8,467 nt of DNA from Anaerolineae bacterium (GCA_025062175.1 JANXAX010000089.1:1-8467), one strand, 5' to 3'. Counted from the first letter of the stretch, positions 1 to 7,204 are shown. A program made the numbers and translations. Notes: a model not told the origin generated them from the letters alone.

Positions 1-864
1 CCCATCACGATTCGCGGAGGTGCGCTGCGCGCCATCGCGTATACGATGCCGGTTGCCAGTGCGCAGGTCAAAAGCGCCATCTTGCTGGCTGGCTTGTACG
101 CCGAGGGTGAGACGGTGGTCCACCAGCCAGGACCGGCGCGCGATCACACCGAACGGATGCTGCGCGCTCAGGGTGTCCATATCGTCCAGCACGACAACAC
201 AATTCGTTTGACACCGAGCGGGCGTCCGCTCGCGCCGTTGTACTTGACCGTGCCAGCCGACTTCTCGTCCGCGGCTTTCATACTGGTCGCTGCTCTGTTA
301 GTGCCACGCTCCGAAGTTCAACTGTGCCGGATTAACGTGAACCCGACGCGCACCGGATTGCTGGACGTGTTGCAGGCAATGGGGGCGCATATCCAGGTCG
401 GTGAGGTGCAGGAACAGGGTGGCGAACCGGTTGCTGATCTCCTCGTGCATCCGGCGGCGTTGCAGGCTGGCCAGGTGGCCGGCAATCTGGTGGTGCGTAT
501 GATCGACGAGTTTCCCATCTTTGCCGTCGCCGCCACCCAGGCATCCGGCAGCACGGTAGTGCGTGATGCTCAGGAACTGCGCGTCAAGGAGAGCGACCGC
601 ATCGCCGCGGTGGCTACCGAGCTGCGCAAGATGGGGGCGCGCATCGAAGAGCAGCCGGATGGTTTTGTCGTGGAAGGGCCGGTGACGCTCCAGGGAGCGC
701 ATGTCGAGAGCCATGGCGATCACCGGTTGGCGATGGCCCTGGTAGTCGCCGGCCTGATCGCACGGGGAGAGACCGTGGTGCACGGTTGTGAGGTGATCGG
801 CGACAGTTTCCCAGATTTCGTGCCGCTGATGCGCCAATTGGGTGCAAATATTGAGGAGGGGTGA
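1..864 (+). CDS. aroA: EPSP synthase (3-phosphoshikimate 1-carboxyvinyltransferase), 5'-truncated by window edge
   Basis: Transfers the enolpyruvyl group of PEP to shikimate-3-phosphate, step six of the shikimate pathway, in the cytoplasm. The frame is open from base 1 and gives 287 residues. The family is about 430 long, so roughly 140 N-terminal residues, including the GNAGT-type PEP-binding motif, lie upstream. In visible-residue numbering: SAQVKSA at about 20-26, RDHTERML at about 47-54, a DFSSAAF segment after residue 85, NPTRTGLLDVL near 115, the catalytic-acid motif DEFP from residue 169, then ELRVKESDRI, GDHRLAMA and DSFPDF near the end. RDHTERML and SFPDF resemble class II enzymes (Bacillus type, CP4 type), which tend to tolerate glyphosate. 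That class call is inference, because the diagnostic N-terminus is missing. The stop TGA is at 862-864, 47 bases before aroE. Confidence 0.96.
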   Translation, partial: PITIRGGALRAIAYTMPVASAQVKSAILLAGLYAEGETVVHQPGPARDHTERMLRAQGVHIVQHDNTIRLTPSGRPLAPLYLTVPADFSSAAFILVAALLVPRSEVQLCRINVNPTRTGLLDVLQAMGAHIQVGEVQEQGGEPVADLLVHPAALQAGQVAGNLVVRMIDEFPIFAVAATQASGSTVVRDAQELRVKESDRIAAVATELRKMGARIEEQPDGFVVEGPVTLQGAHVESHGDHRLAMALVVAGLIARGETVVHGCEVIGDSFPDFVPLMRQLGANIEEG

Positions 865-895
865 AGGACGGCCACTGCGAACGTGTGGATGGGAT

Positions 896-904
896 AGGGG
901 GTGA
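896..904 (+). promoter_or_regulatory. Ribosome binding site that fixes the aroE start
   Basis: The bases AGGGGGTGA differ from the ideal AGGAGGTGA at one position and end seven bases before the ATG at 912. This favours the ATG over the in-frame GTG at 861. That GTG overlaps the aroA stop codon, and the purine run in front of it is only one base away, too close for normal initiation. Confidence 0.75.
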
Positions 905-911
905 GACGGAG

Positions 912-1859
912 ATGAACCGAACGCAGGTGATTGCGTCAGAGCTGCGCATCACCGGACGCACGCGTTTAGTCGGCATCTTGGGCCTGCCGGTGGAGCATAG
1001 TCTTAGCCCCGTCATGCACAATGCCGCCTTCGCTGCCTTGGGCTTGGATTGGGTGTATGTGCCCCTGCCGGTCTATCCGGACCATCTCGGCGAGGCTGTG
1101 CGTGGGTTGCGTGCCATGGGCTTTGTCGGGGCGAACGTCACGGTGCCGCATAAACAGGCGGTGCTGCGCTATCTGGATGATGTCGCTGAAGACGCCCTGG
1201 TGATCGGCGCCGTCAACACCATCGTGGTGCGTGATAACGAGCTTTACGGGGATAACACGGATGCCAGCGGCTTCATCGTGGCATTGGTCGAGGCGGGCTT
1301 TGACCCCAGGGGCATTTATGCCGCCGTGTTAGGAGCGGGTGGGGCAGCGCGTGCGGTGGTACACGCCCTGGCCAATGCGGGCGCGCGTCAGGTGTGCGTC
1401 TATAACCGCCATGTCCAACGGGCTTATGAACTGTGTCGCGATATGGCGCGCTTTCACCTTGGTGTCCGCTTCGAGGCTCATCCACTGGATGCGGTGCGTG
1501 ACATCGACGAGGACGTCAGCTTATTGGTCAACGCCACATCGCTGGGGATGTGGCCGGAGACCGAGGTTTCGCCATGGCCGATGGATGTGCCCATCCCGGC
1601 CCACTTGACGGTGTGTGATCTGGTCTACCGTCCTTTGGAGACACTGTTCCTCACCCAAGCACGCGCCGCGGGCGCCGAGATTGTCAGCGGTCTGGGCATG
1701 CTGGTCTATCAAGGCGCAGCAGCCTTTGAAATGTGGACCGGGCATCCGGCACCGGTACATATTATGCGGCAAGCGTGCCAGGAGTTTCTGACGCAAGAGA
1801 GCCGCGCCGAAGCCAGCATGGCAGAACAGCCAATGGCCGAAACGGAGCAAGGCACATAG
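912..1859 (+). CDS. aroE: Shikimate dehydrogenase (NADP+)
   Basis: Reduces 3-dehydroshikimate to shikimate with NADPH, step four of the pathway. The 315-residue product has the usual two-domain order. The N-terminal substrate domain shows SLSPVMHN at 30-37 (shikimate-binding serines S30 and S32), NVTVPHK at 75-81 (catalytic K81), GAVNTI at 99-104 and GDNTD at 113-117 (catalytic D117). The Rossmann domain shows GAGGAARA at 141-148 and YNRH at 164-167, matching the NRT-type loop that selects NADP. NATSLGM and GLGMLVYQGAAAFEMW follow. The start is ATG 912, chosen for its strong ribosome site; a GTG at 861 would add 17 residues unlike the family. The final 20 or so residues, with MAEQP and MAETE in tandem, form an acidic tail beyond the usual end of the fold. 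The gene sits 47 bases after aroA and 34 before aroC, consistent with one operon. Confidence 0.96.
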   Translation: MNRTQVIASELRITGRTRLVGILGLPVEHSLSPVMHNAAFAALGLDWVYVPLPVYPDHLGEAVRGLRAMGFVGANVTVPHKQAVLRYLDDVAEDALVIGAVNTIVVRDNELYGDNTDASGFIVALVEAGFDPRGIYAAVLGAGGAARAVVHALANAGARQVCVYNRHVQRAYELCRDMARFHLGVRFEAHPLDAVRDIDEDVSLLVNATSLGMWPETEVSPWPMDVPIPAHLTVCDLVYRPLETLFLTQARAAGAEIVSGLGMLVYQGAAAFEMWTGHPAPVHIMRQACQEFLTQESRAEASMAEQPMAETEQGT

Positions 1860-1893
1860 TGATTCGAGCCTGCAATCGAGATTGGGATTAAGC

Positions 1894-3099
1894 ATGTTGC
1901 GTTTTCTGACCGCCGGGGAGTCGCACGGAGCGGAATTGACCGCCATCCTCGAGGGGATGCCGGCCGGTTTGCCGCTCACACCGGAGCACATTCAGGGCGA
2001 TTTGCGCCGCCGCCAACAAGGCTATGGTTCTGGCGGACGCATGGGCATCGAGAAGGACACGGTGCGCATCAGCGCCGGGGTGTTAGGCGGCAAGACGACT
2101 GGCGCGCCCATTGCCCTGCACATCGCTAACCTGGACCATGTGCGCTGGCGTGACCGCGAGATTGCCCCTATGACCATCCCGCGGCCGGGCCACGCGGATC
2201 TCACTGGGGCGATCAAGTATGGATTGCGCGACCTGCGGTTGGCACTGGAACGCGCCAGCGCCCGGGAGACCGCGGCACGGGTGGCAGTGGGCGCGGTATG
2301 CCGCCATCTACTCAGCCAGTTTGGCATTGTAATCGGCAGCTACGTGGTCAGCATCGGCGAGGTGACAGCGTCATTGCCGCTCCCCGACTACGACGCTGCG
2401 CACACGACCTATCTGGCACGTTTCCAAGCCGCCGAAGCGAGCGAGGTACGTTGCCCCGACCCTGAAGCGGCGGAACGGATGCGCCAGACGATTTGGGATG
2501 CAATGCAGGCCAAAGACACCTTAGGGGGGGTCTTCGAGGTGGTCGCGTTGGGTGTGCCCCCCGGACTGGGGTCCTACGCCCAGTGGGACCGCCGCCTCAG
2601 CGCGCGCCTGATGGCGGCCGTGGGTAGTATTCAGGCGGTGAAAGGGGTGGAAATCGGGCCGGCCTTTGAGAACGCCCGCCTACGCGGCACCCAGGTGCAC
2701 GACGAGATCTTCTTGCGGTCAAACGACAAGTCCACCGCGTCGGATGAATTGATCCGGCGCACGAACCGAGCCGGTGGACTGGAAGGAGGCATCTCCACCG
2801 GCATGCCCATCATCGTGCGCGGTGCGATGAAGCCGATCTCCACAACGCTCAACCCGTTGCGCTCGGTAGACCTGGCGACCGGCCAGCCGACGACCACTCG
2901 CTATGAACGTTCTGATTTCTGTGCAGTGCCGCGCGCCGCGGTCGTCGCCGAAGCCATGGTCGCCTTCGTCCTGGCAGACGCCTTGATCGAAAAGCTGGGA
3001 GGCGACAGCCTAGATGAGATGCGCGCACGCTTTGCCACTCTGCGGCGCGCTCGTCTGCGCGACCTTCCAATGGACAATGTCCCCTGGCAGATGTTCTAA
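1894..3099 (+). CDS. aroC: Chorismate synthase
   Basis: Converts EPSP to chorismate by 1,4-elimination of phosphate, using reduced FMN; this is the last step of the shikimate pathway. The 401 residues match the longer bacterial form. The N-terminus MLRFLTAGESHG is the family start with the first signature (GESHG, residues 8-12). DLRRRQQGYGSGGRM follows as the phosphate/flavin-binding arginine-rich stretch. The second signature, RASARETAARVAVGAV, lies near residue 125. The third, RSDFCAVPRAAVVAEAM, lies near residue 338. ATG 1894 is preferred over an in-frame TTG at 1882, which adds four residues and has no ribosome site. The site before ATG 1894 is itself weak, so translation may be partly coupled to aroE. 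The stop is TAA at 3097-3099, 21 bases before aroKB. Flavin reduction is not encoded here; whether this enzyme has its own reductase activity cannot be told from sequence. Confidence 0.97.
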   Translation: MLRFLTAGESHGAELTAILEGMPAGLPLTPEHIQGDLRRRQQGYGSGGRMGIEKDTVRISAGVLGGKTTGAPIALHIANLDHVRWRDREIAPMTIPRPGHADLTGAIKYGLRDLRLALERASARETAARVAVGAVCRHLLSQFGIVIGSYVVSIGEVTASLPLPDYDAAHTTYLARFQAAEASEVRCPDPEAAERMRQTIWDAMQAKDTLGGVFEVVALGVPPGLGSYAQWDRRLSARLMAAVGSIQAVKGVEIGPAFENARLRGTQVHDEIFLRSNDKSTASDELIRRTNRAGGLEGGISTGMPIIVRGAMKPISTTLNPLRSVDLATGQPTTTRYERSDFCAVPRAAVVAEAMVAFVLADALIEKLGGDSLDEMRARFATLRRARLRDLPMDNVPWQMF

Positions 3100-3120
3100 G
3101 CAACTGACAGAGAGCCACAT

Positions 3121-4767
3121 ATGCGCTTGACAGATCCTCGCAACCTTGTCCTCACCGGTTTTATGGGCTGTGGCAAGTCCGCCATCGGCCGTGAGGTTGC
3201 GCGCCGGATGGGCCGTGCGTTCGTGGACACCGATCAGCTGATCGAAACGCGTACCGGTCGCTCCATCCCGGACATCTTCGCCCGCGACGGCGAAGCCGCC
3301 TTTCGCGCCCTCGAAGCCGAGATCTGTCGTGAATTGGGAGTGGCACAAGATCTGGTCATTGCTACAGGCGGTTGGACGCTGGGGACTCCGGAGAATCGTG
3401 CTGCCATCGCTGTGAACAGCCTGGTGATCTGTCTCCGCGCGGATGCTGTGACCCTGATCGAACGATTGGGAAGCGCCGAGGGACGTCCGATGTTGGCGGA
3501 TCAGGATTGGCAGGCACGTCTGCGCGGGTTGTTAGCAAGGCGGCTGCCCGTTTATTTGAGCTTTCCGTTGCAAGTGAACACGGCCAATCTGAGCGTCGGG
3601 CAAGCCGCGGATCGCGTTCTGGCGTTGTGGGAGACTTTCGGGCCAGATGGGGCAGAGCAGCTGCCGGCCAGCTTGCCAGTGACATACGGAGAAGATGGTT
3701 ACAGCGTGCTGATCGGGGACGGGTTGTTGGAGCAGGCGGGCGTTTTGCTCGCCGCAGCCGGTCGCTGGAGCGGCATCGCGGTGATCAGCGATCAGGTGGT
3801 CGAGCCGCTTTATGTTCCCCAGTTGACCGCCGCTCTGCAACGGGCGGCCCAGCCGCCGTGCTCTGCCGCAGCGATGGGACATCCCATATCGGCAACTATG
3901 CCGGCCGGAGAGGCATACAAAACCTTGGAGACAGTGACCCAACTATATGCAACGCTGCTCGCCGGTGGGTTGGACCGCGGCGGGTTGATCTTGGCACTGG
4001 GCGGCGGCGTGGTGGGCGACGTTGCCGGCTTCACCGCTGCGACGTACATGCGCGGTGTGGCATTGGCCCAGCTGCCCACCACCTTGCTCGCTATGGTCGA
4101 TTCGAGCGTGGGGGGCAAGACCGGTGTCGATTTGCCATATGGGAAGAACCTGGTCGGCGCTTTTAAGCAGCCAGTGACGGTGCTGATCGATCCGCTGGTC
4201 TTGAAGACCCTGCCCGACGCCGAGCTACGCGCCGGTATGGCCGAGGTGGTCAAGGCAGGTGTCATCGGTGACCCGGAGCTGTTCGCCCGTCTGGAGCGCG
4301 GTGCGATCGCGGATATGGCCTGGCTCATCCACCGCGCGGTGGCGGTCAAGATCGCAGTGGTCGAAGCAGACCCCTACGAGCGCGGCTATCGTGCCGTGCT
4401 CAATCTGGGTCATACTTTCGGGCATGCGTTCGAGCTTCTCTCCGAATACCGCATGCGCCACGGTGAGGCAGTGGCTATCGGCATGGCCGTGGCCGCCCAA
4501 CTGGCGGCGCGCTTGGGACTTTGCCAGATAGAGACGGCCCAGCGCATCATCGGCACGTTGCAGCGACTAGGATTGCCCACCGCCGTTCCCGCTTATCCTG
4601 CGGAAACAATCTGGGAAGCAATGACACATGATAAGAAAAAACGCGACGGCCGCCTGCGTTTTGTGCTGCCGCACGCCATCGGTCATGTCGCAATTCACGA
4701 CGACGTGCCACGCGAACAGGTGTTGGAAGTTTTAGAAATGTTGAAGGAAGGTGACCGGGTGTCCTGA
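3121..4767 (+). CDS. aroKB: Bifunctional shikimate kinase / 3-dehydroquinate synthase fusion
   Basis: One 548-residue chain carries two shikimate-pathway enzymes. Residues 1-170 are shikimate kinase (step five): Walker A GFMGCGKS at 13-20, D36 and D38 of the VDTD motif, R62 in FRALE, a GG doublet at 83-84, the lid with GRPML at 121-125 and R141 near the end. The third glycine of the usual GGG substrate motif is W85. After a short linker, residues from about 187 to 548 are 3-dehydroquinate synthase (step two, NAD+ and divalent metal): PAGEAYKTLE at 261-270, GGGVVGD at 294-300, DSSVGGKTG at 327-335, and probable metal ligands E375, H431 and H447, in MAEVVKAG, LGHTFGH and RHGEAVAIGM. Such fusions are known, for example in Thermotoga maritima. 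The ATG has only a weak purine site (3109-3114) in front. There is no internal stop, so the fusion is real in this sequence. Confidence 0.95.
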   Translation: MRLTDPRNLVLTGFMGCGKSAIGREVARRMGRAFVDTDQLIETRTGRSIPDIFARDGEAAFRALEAEICRELGVAQDLVIATGGWTLGTPENRAAIAVNSLVICLRADAVTLIERLGSAEGRPMLADQDWQARLRGLLARRLPVYLSFPLQVNTANLSVGQAADRVLALWETFGPDGAEQLPASLPVTYGEDGYSVLIGDGLLEQAGVLLAAAGRWSGIAVISDQVVEPLYVPQLTAALQRAAQPPCSAAAMGHPISATMPAGEAYKTLETVTQLYATLLAGGLDRGGLILALGGGVVGDVAGFTAATYMRGVALAQLPTTLLAMVDSSVGGKTGVDLPYGKNLVGAFKQPVTVLIDPLVLKTLPDAELRAGMAEVVKAGVIGDPELFARLERGAIADMAWLIHRAVAVKIAVVEADPYERGYRAVLNLGHTFGHAFELLSEYRMRHGEAVAIGMAVAAQLAARLGLCQIETAQRIIGTLQRLGLPTAVPAYPAETIWEAMTHDKKKRDGRLRFVLPHAIGHVAIHDDVPREQVLEVLEMLKEGDRVS

Positions 4768-4771
4768 TCTA

Positions 4772-4800
4772 CTCGGACGATTTGTATAAAGCGCTCGGAC
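4772..4800 (+). promoter_or_regulatory. Possible weak promoter/operator: TATAAA flanked by CTCGGAC direct repeats
   Basis: The 58-base gap between aroKB and the membrane-protein gene holds TATAAA at 4785-4790, a fair -10 hexamer, but no recognisable -35 box at 16-18 bases. The heptamer CTCGGAC occurs at 4772-4778 and again at 4794-4800, 22 bases apart or about two helical turns, bracketing the TATAAA. That spacing is what an operator for a dimeric regulator could look like, but it may be chance. No terminator is visible, so read-through from aroKB is also likely. Confidence 0.25.
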
Positions 4801-4813
4801 ATATCTCGACGAC

Positions 4814-4818
4814 AAGGA
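4814..4818 (+). promoter_or_regulatory. Ribosome binding site supporting the GTG 4826 start
   Basis: AAGGA lies seven bases before GTG 4826. An ATG at 4824 in another frame is equally well placed but is followed at once by TGC and TGA, so only the GTG opens a long frame. Confidence 0.6.
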
Positions 4819-4825
4819 TCAACAT

Positions 4826-5836
4826 GTGCTGAAACGTTGGCGCATCTGGCTGGGCATCTGCATCAGCATTCTGTTCCTCTACCTGGCGTTGCGCAATCTC
4901 CACCTGGCAGATGTCTGGGAGGTGGCGCGCACAGCGCAGTATGGCTGGATTATTCCCGGCGTGGCGGTCTATTTCGTGGGGGTCTGGGCACGTACGTGGC
5001 GTTGGGATTATCTGCTGCGCCCCTTGAAGCGTATCCCTCTGCGCCGGTTGTTTCCCATCGTGGTCATCGGCTACATGGGTAACAACGTCTATCCGGCACG
5101 CGCAGGCGAGCTGATCCGCGCCTATGTGCTGCGGCGACGTGAGGGGATCAGCATGAGCGCCTCGCTGGCGACCGTGATCATCGAGCGTGTCTTCGACGGG
5201 CTGGTGATGCTGATGTTTGTCTTCATCGGATTGCCCTTCACCCCTATGCCAACCTGGCTGCAATGGATGGTCGTCACTGCCTCAGCGCTCTTCTTTGGCG
5301 CGTTGATCGTCTTCATCTGGCTGGCCATCGACGCACGCCGTACCGAAGCCGTCTACCGCTGGCTGATCGAGCGTCTGGTGCCGGCACGTTTCCGCATCAG
5401 CGTGCTCGGTTTTGCCGAGCGTTTCGCCACCGGGTTGCGCGTGCTGCGCAGCGGACGCGGCGTCTTAATGCTTTTCGTCACCTCGATCGTGATCTGGCTG
5501 GCGGAGACAGTCAAGTATTGGTTCGTCATGCATGCGTTCGATTTTGTCGTGCCCTTCTATGTACTGATGTTGATGAACGGTGTCGTCAATCTGGCGACCA
5601 CCATCCCCTCCTCGCCGGGCTACGTGGGCACGTTCGACGCGCCGGGTATTGAGATTCTGAGCATCTGGGGGGTATTGCGCAACGTAGCAGCCGGATACAC
5701 GCTGGTACTGCATGCGGCACTGTGGTTGCCGATCACGCTGCTGGGATTCTATTATATGGCGCGCGAGAGCATCAGCTGGCGTGAACTTCGTCAAGCGGCA
5801 GAAATCAGAGAAGAGGACCAGGGAGGAACAAGGTGA
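4826..5836 (+). CDS. LPG-synthase-TM / UPF0104 (flippase-like) integral membrane protein
   Basis: A 336-residue polytopic inner-membrane protein of the family related to the membrane domain of lysylphosphatidylglycerol synthase (MprF) and to YbhN/AglD-like proteins. The soluble aminoacyl-transferase domain of MprF is absent, so no lipid lysylation is implied. Hydrophobic segments are visible at about 7-22, 41-56, 75-90, 122-137, 146-168, 213-227, 241-260 and 287-311. Family hallmarks are GYMGNNVYPARAGELIRAY at 82-100, the IIERVFDGL stretch at 118-126 and PSSPGYVGTFDA at 261-272. The basic, charged C-terminus is probably cytoplasmic. The start is GTG. The stop overlaps the next gene by four bases, so the two products are probably made together. 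Members often sit in envelope-glycan or glycolipid loci and have been proposed to move lipids or lipid-linked sugars across the membrane. The substrate here is unknown, and the neighbouring ugd only hints at a surface-glycan role. Confidence 0.88.
   Translation: MLKRWRIWLGICISILFLYLALRNLHLADVWEVARTAQYGWIIPGVAVYFVGVWARTWRWDYLLRPLKRIPLRRLFPIVVIGYMGNNVYPARAGELIRAYVLRRREGISMSASLATVIIERVFDGLVMLMFVFIGLPFTPMPTWLQWMVVTASALFFGALIVFIWLAIDARRTEAVYRWLIERLVPARFRISVLGFAERFATGLRVLRSGRGVLMLFVTSIVIWLAETVKYWFVMHAFDFVVPFYVLMLMNGVVNLATTIPSSPGYVGTFDAPGIEILSIWGVLRNVAAGYTLVLHAALWLPITLLGFYYMARESISWRELRQAAEIREEDQGGTR
5821..5827 (+). promoter_or_regulatory. Ribosome binding site inside the preceding gene
   Basis: GGGAGGA ends five bases before GTG 5833, within the last codons of the membrane-protein gene. 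With the GTGA stop/start overlap at 5833-5836, this points to translational coupling and fixes the GTG as the start. Confidence 0.75.
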
Positions 5837-7140
5837 AGATAGCGATCATTGGCGCTGGTGTGGCCGGATTGACCGCCGCCTACCATCTCAGCGCATTGGA
5901 GCATCAGGTGGTGCTCTATGAAGCCTCTGGGCAGACAGGAGGGCTGGCATCGGGCTTTCGGGATGCGAACTGGGAATGGGCCTTAGAGCGCTTCTATCAC
6001 CATTGGTTTACTTCGGACAATGCGATCATCGATCTGATTCGACAGCTCGGACAGGAAGACAAGCTGTTCTTCCGTCGTCCGGTCACCTCGATCTGGTACA
6101 AGGGGCGTATCTACCCCTTCGATAGCTATGTGCGCGCGATGCTCTTCCCCCATCTATCCGTGATCGACAAGTTGCGGGCAGCGCCGGTGGCGCTTTATCT
6201 GCGTCTGCTGCGCGATTGGCCACGTCTTGAACGTTACACGGCCCATGAGTGGCTGACGCGCTGGATGGGGCGACGCGGCTACCAGATTCTGTGGGAGCCG
6301 TTGCTGATGGGCAAGTTTGGCGAGTATTATCAAGAGGTCAACATGGCCTGGTTTTGGGCACGCATTCACAAGCGCTCGCCGCGCCTGGGTTATTTTGTCG
6401 GCGGCTTCCAGGCACTCCTAGACATCCTGACAGAGCAGGTGCGCAAGCAAGGCGCCGAGATTCGTCTTCACACCCCTGTGGAACGCATTGAAACGGAGGC
6501 GCTCTCCATAGCACCTGGCGAGGTCGCCAGCCGCCTGCTAGTGCACGCACAGGGACAGGTGGAGGCCTATGACCGAGTCATTGTCACCCTATCCCCCAAT
6601 CTGTTGGCACAGATGGTGCCAGAGCTGCCCGAAGACTACTTGGCCGGCTTGCGGCAACTGAAATCGCTGGGTGCGGTGGTGCTGATCCTGGCGCTCAAGC
6701 AACGTCTGACCGAGGGCCACTACTGGATCAACCTGCCTAAGGGCGAAGGATTCCCATTTCTGGCGTTAGTCGAACATACCAATTTCATCGAGCGCGAGCA
6801 TTACGGCGGTGACCATTTGGTCTATTGTGGCGATTATCTCAAGCCGGATCACGAATATTTCCGCTTGTCGCACGAAGAAATGCTGGCACGCTTTCTGCCT
6901 ACCCTGCAGCGCTTCAACCCTGCCTTCACGCCGGATTGGGTGCGCGCCAGCTGGCTCTTCCGTGAGAAGTACGCCCAACCAGTGCCGGGCGTGAACCATT
7001 CATGTAACATTCCTGATCTGGCGACGCCGATCAGAGGCCTCTTCTGGGCGAGCATGAGCCAGGTTTATCCTTGGGATCGCGGCACTAATTACGCGGTTGA
7101 GATGGGACGTGAGGTGGCCCGTCGTGCGCTGGCGGTATAA
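5833..7140 (+). CDS. NAD(P)/FAD-dependent oxidoreductase, amine-oxidase / protoporphyrinogen-oxidase-like
   Basis: A 435-residue flavoprotein of the amine-oxidase superfamily (HemY, phytoene desaturase and UDP-galactopyranose mutase relatives). The N-terminal dinucleotide fold shows GAGVAG at 7-12 and E30 at the end of the second strand, then the GG doublet at 36-37. The ERFYHHWF run at 52-59 appears, from memory, to be typical of a subgroup found in glycan and envelope loci rather than of true haem-pathway HemY. The C-terminal flavin-contacting segment WASMSQVYPWDRGTNYAVEMG spans about 405-425. No signal peptide or membrane segment is seen, so the product is probably cytoplasmic or membrane-peripheral. 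The GTG start overlaps the upstream stop and has a good ribosome site. The reaction and substrate are unknown. No other haem genes are nearby, which argues against a haem role. Coupling to the membrane protein suggests the pair acts on one lipid-linked or glycan substrate; that is inference. Confidence 0.88.
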   Translation: MKIAIIGAGVAGLTAAYHLSALEHQVVLYEASGQTGGLASGFRDANWEWALERFYHHWFTSDNAIIDLIRQLGQEDKLFFRRPVTSIWYKGRIYPFDSYVRAMLFPHLSVIDKLRAAPVALYLRLLRDWPRLERYTAHEWLTRWMGRRGYQILWEPLLMGKFGEYYQEVNMAWFWARIHKRSPRLGYFVGGFQALLDILTEQVRKQGAEIRLHTPVERIETEALSIAPGEVASRLLVHAQGQVEAYDRVIVTLSPNLLAQMVPELPEDYLAGLRQLKSLGAVVLILALKQRLTEGHYWINLPKGEGFPFLALVEHTNFIEREHYGGDHLVYCGDYLKPDHEYFRLSHEEMLARFLPTLQRFNPAFTPDWVRASWLFREKYAQPVPGVNHSCNIPDLATPIRGLFWASMSQVYPWDRGTNYAVEMGREVARRALAV

Positions 7141-7178
7141 GGGGGCTGCGTCTGATCGCAAATGGATGGGGTCAACCC

Positions 7179-7204
7179 ACGCCGCGCGCGTCAGCAAGCG
7201 GCGT
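7179..7204 (+). other. Seven-base-pair GC-rich hairpin in the 221-base gap before ugd
   Basis: ACGCCGC at 7179-7185 is exactly complementary to GCGGCGT at 7198-7204, with a 12-base loop. It lies 38 bases after the FAD-gene stop and before the ugd promoter, where a terminator would be expected. No T-run follows, so it is not a standard intrinsic terminator; it could be a 3'-end stabiliser or part of a factor-dependent end. The rest of 7141-7292 holds only a 43-codon open stretch (7205-7336) with no ribosome site and no family resemblance that I recognise, and a 9-base direct repeat TGATCGCAA at 7153 and 7239. Confidence 0.4.

Noticed and set aside
298..837. A 179-codon minus-strand frame opposite aroA
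   Set aside because: It is antisense to conserved EPSP synthase motifs, and its H- and R-rich translation resembles no protein that I recognise.
861..911. GTG 861 as the aroE start, giving a GTGA overlap with the aroA stop
   Set aside because: The purine run ahead of it is one base away, the added 17 residues do not resemble AroE, and ATG 912 has a near-perfect ribosome site.
2524..2562. A run of seven G followed 26 bases later by six C within aroC
   Set aside because: It encodes conserved LGGV and VPPG codons in frame. The run is too short to argue for phase variation, and the paired runs are expected by chance in GC-rich coding sequence.
3372..4166. A 264-codon + strand open frame inside aroKB
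   Set aside because: It is out of frame with a fully motif-supported fusion protein. Its product is rich in R and G, as expected for a shifted GC-rich frame.
4824..4832. A start-stop minimal frame, ATG TGC TGA, overlapping the GTG start of the membrane protein
   Set aside because: It could in principle modulate initiation, but one overlapping two-codon frame is easily chance and nothing else supports it.
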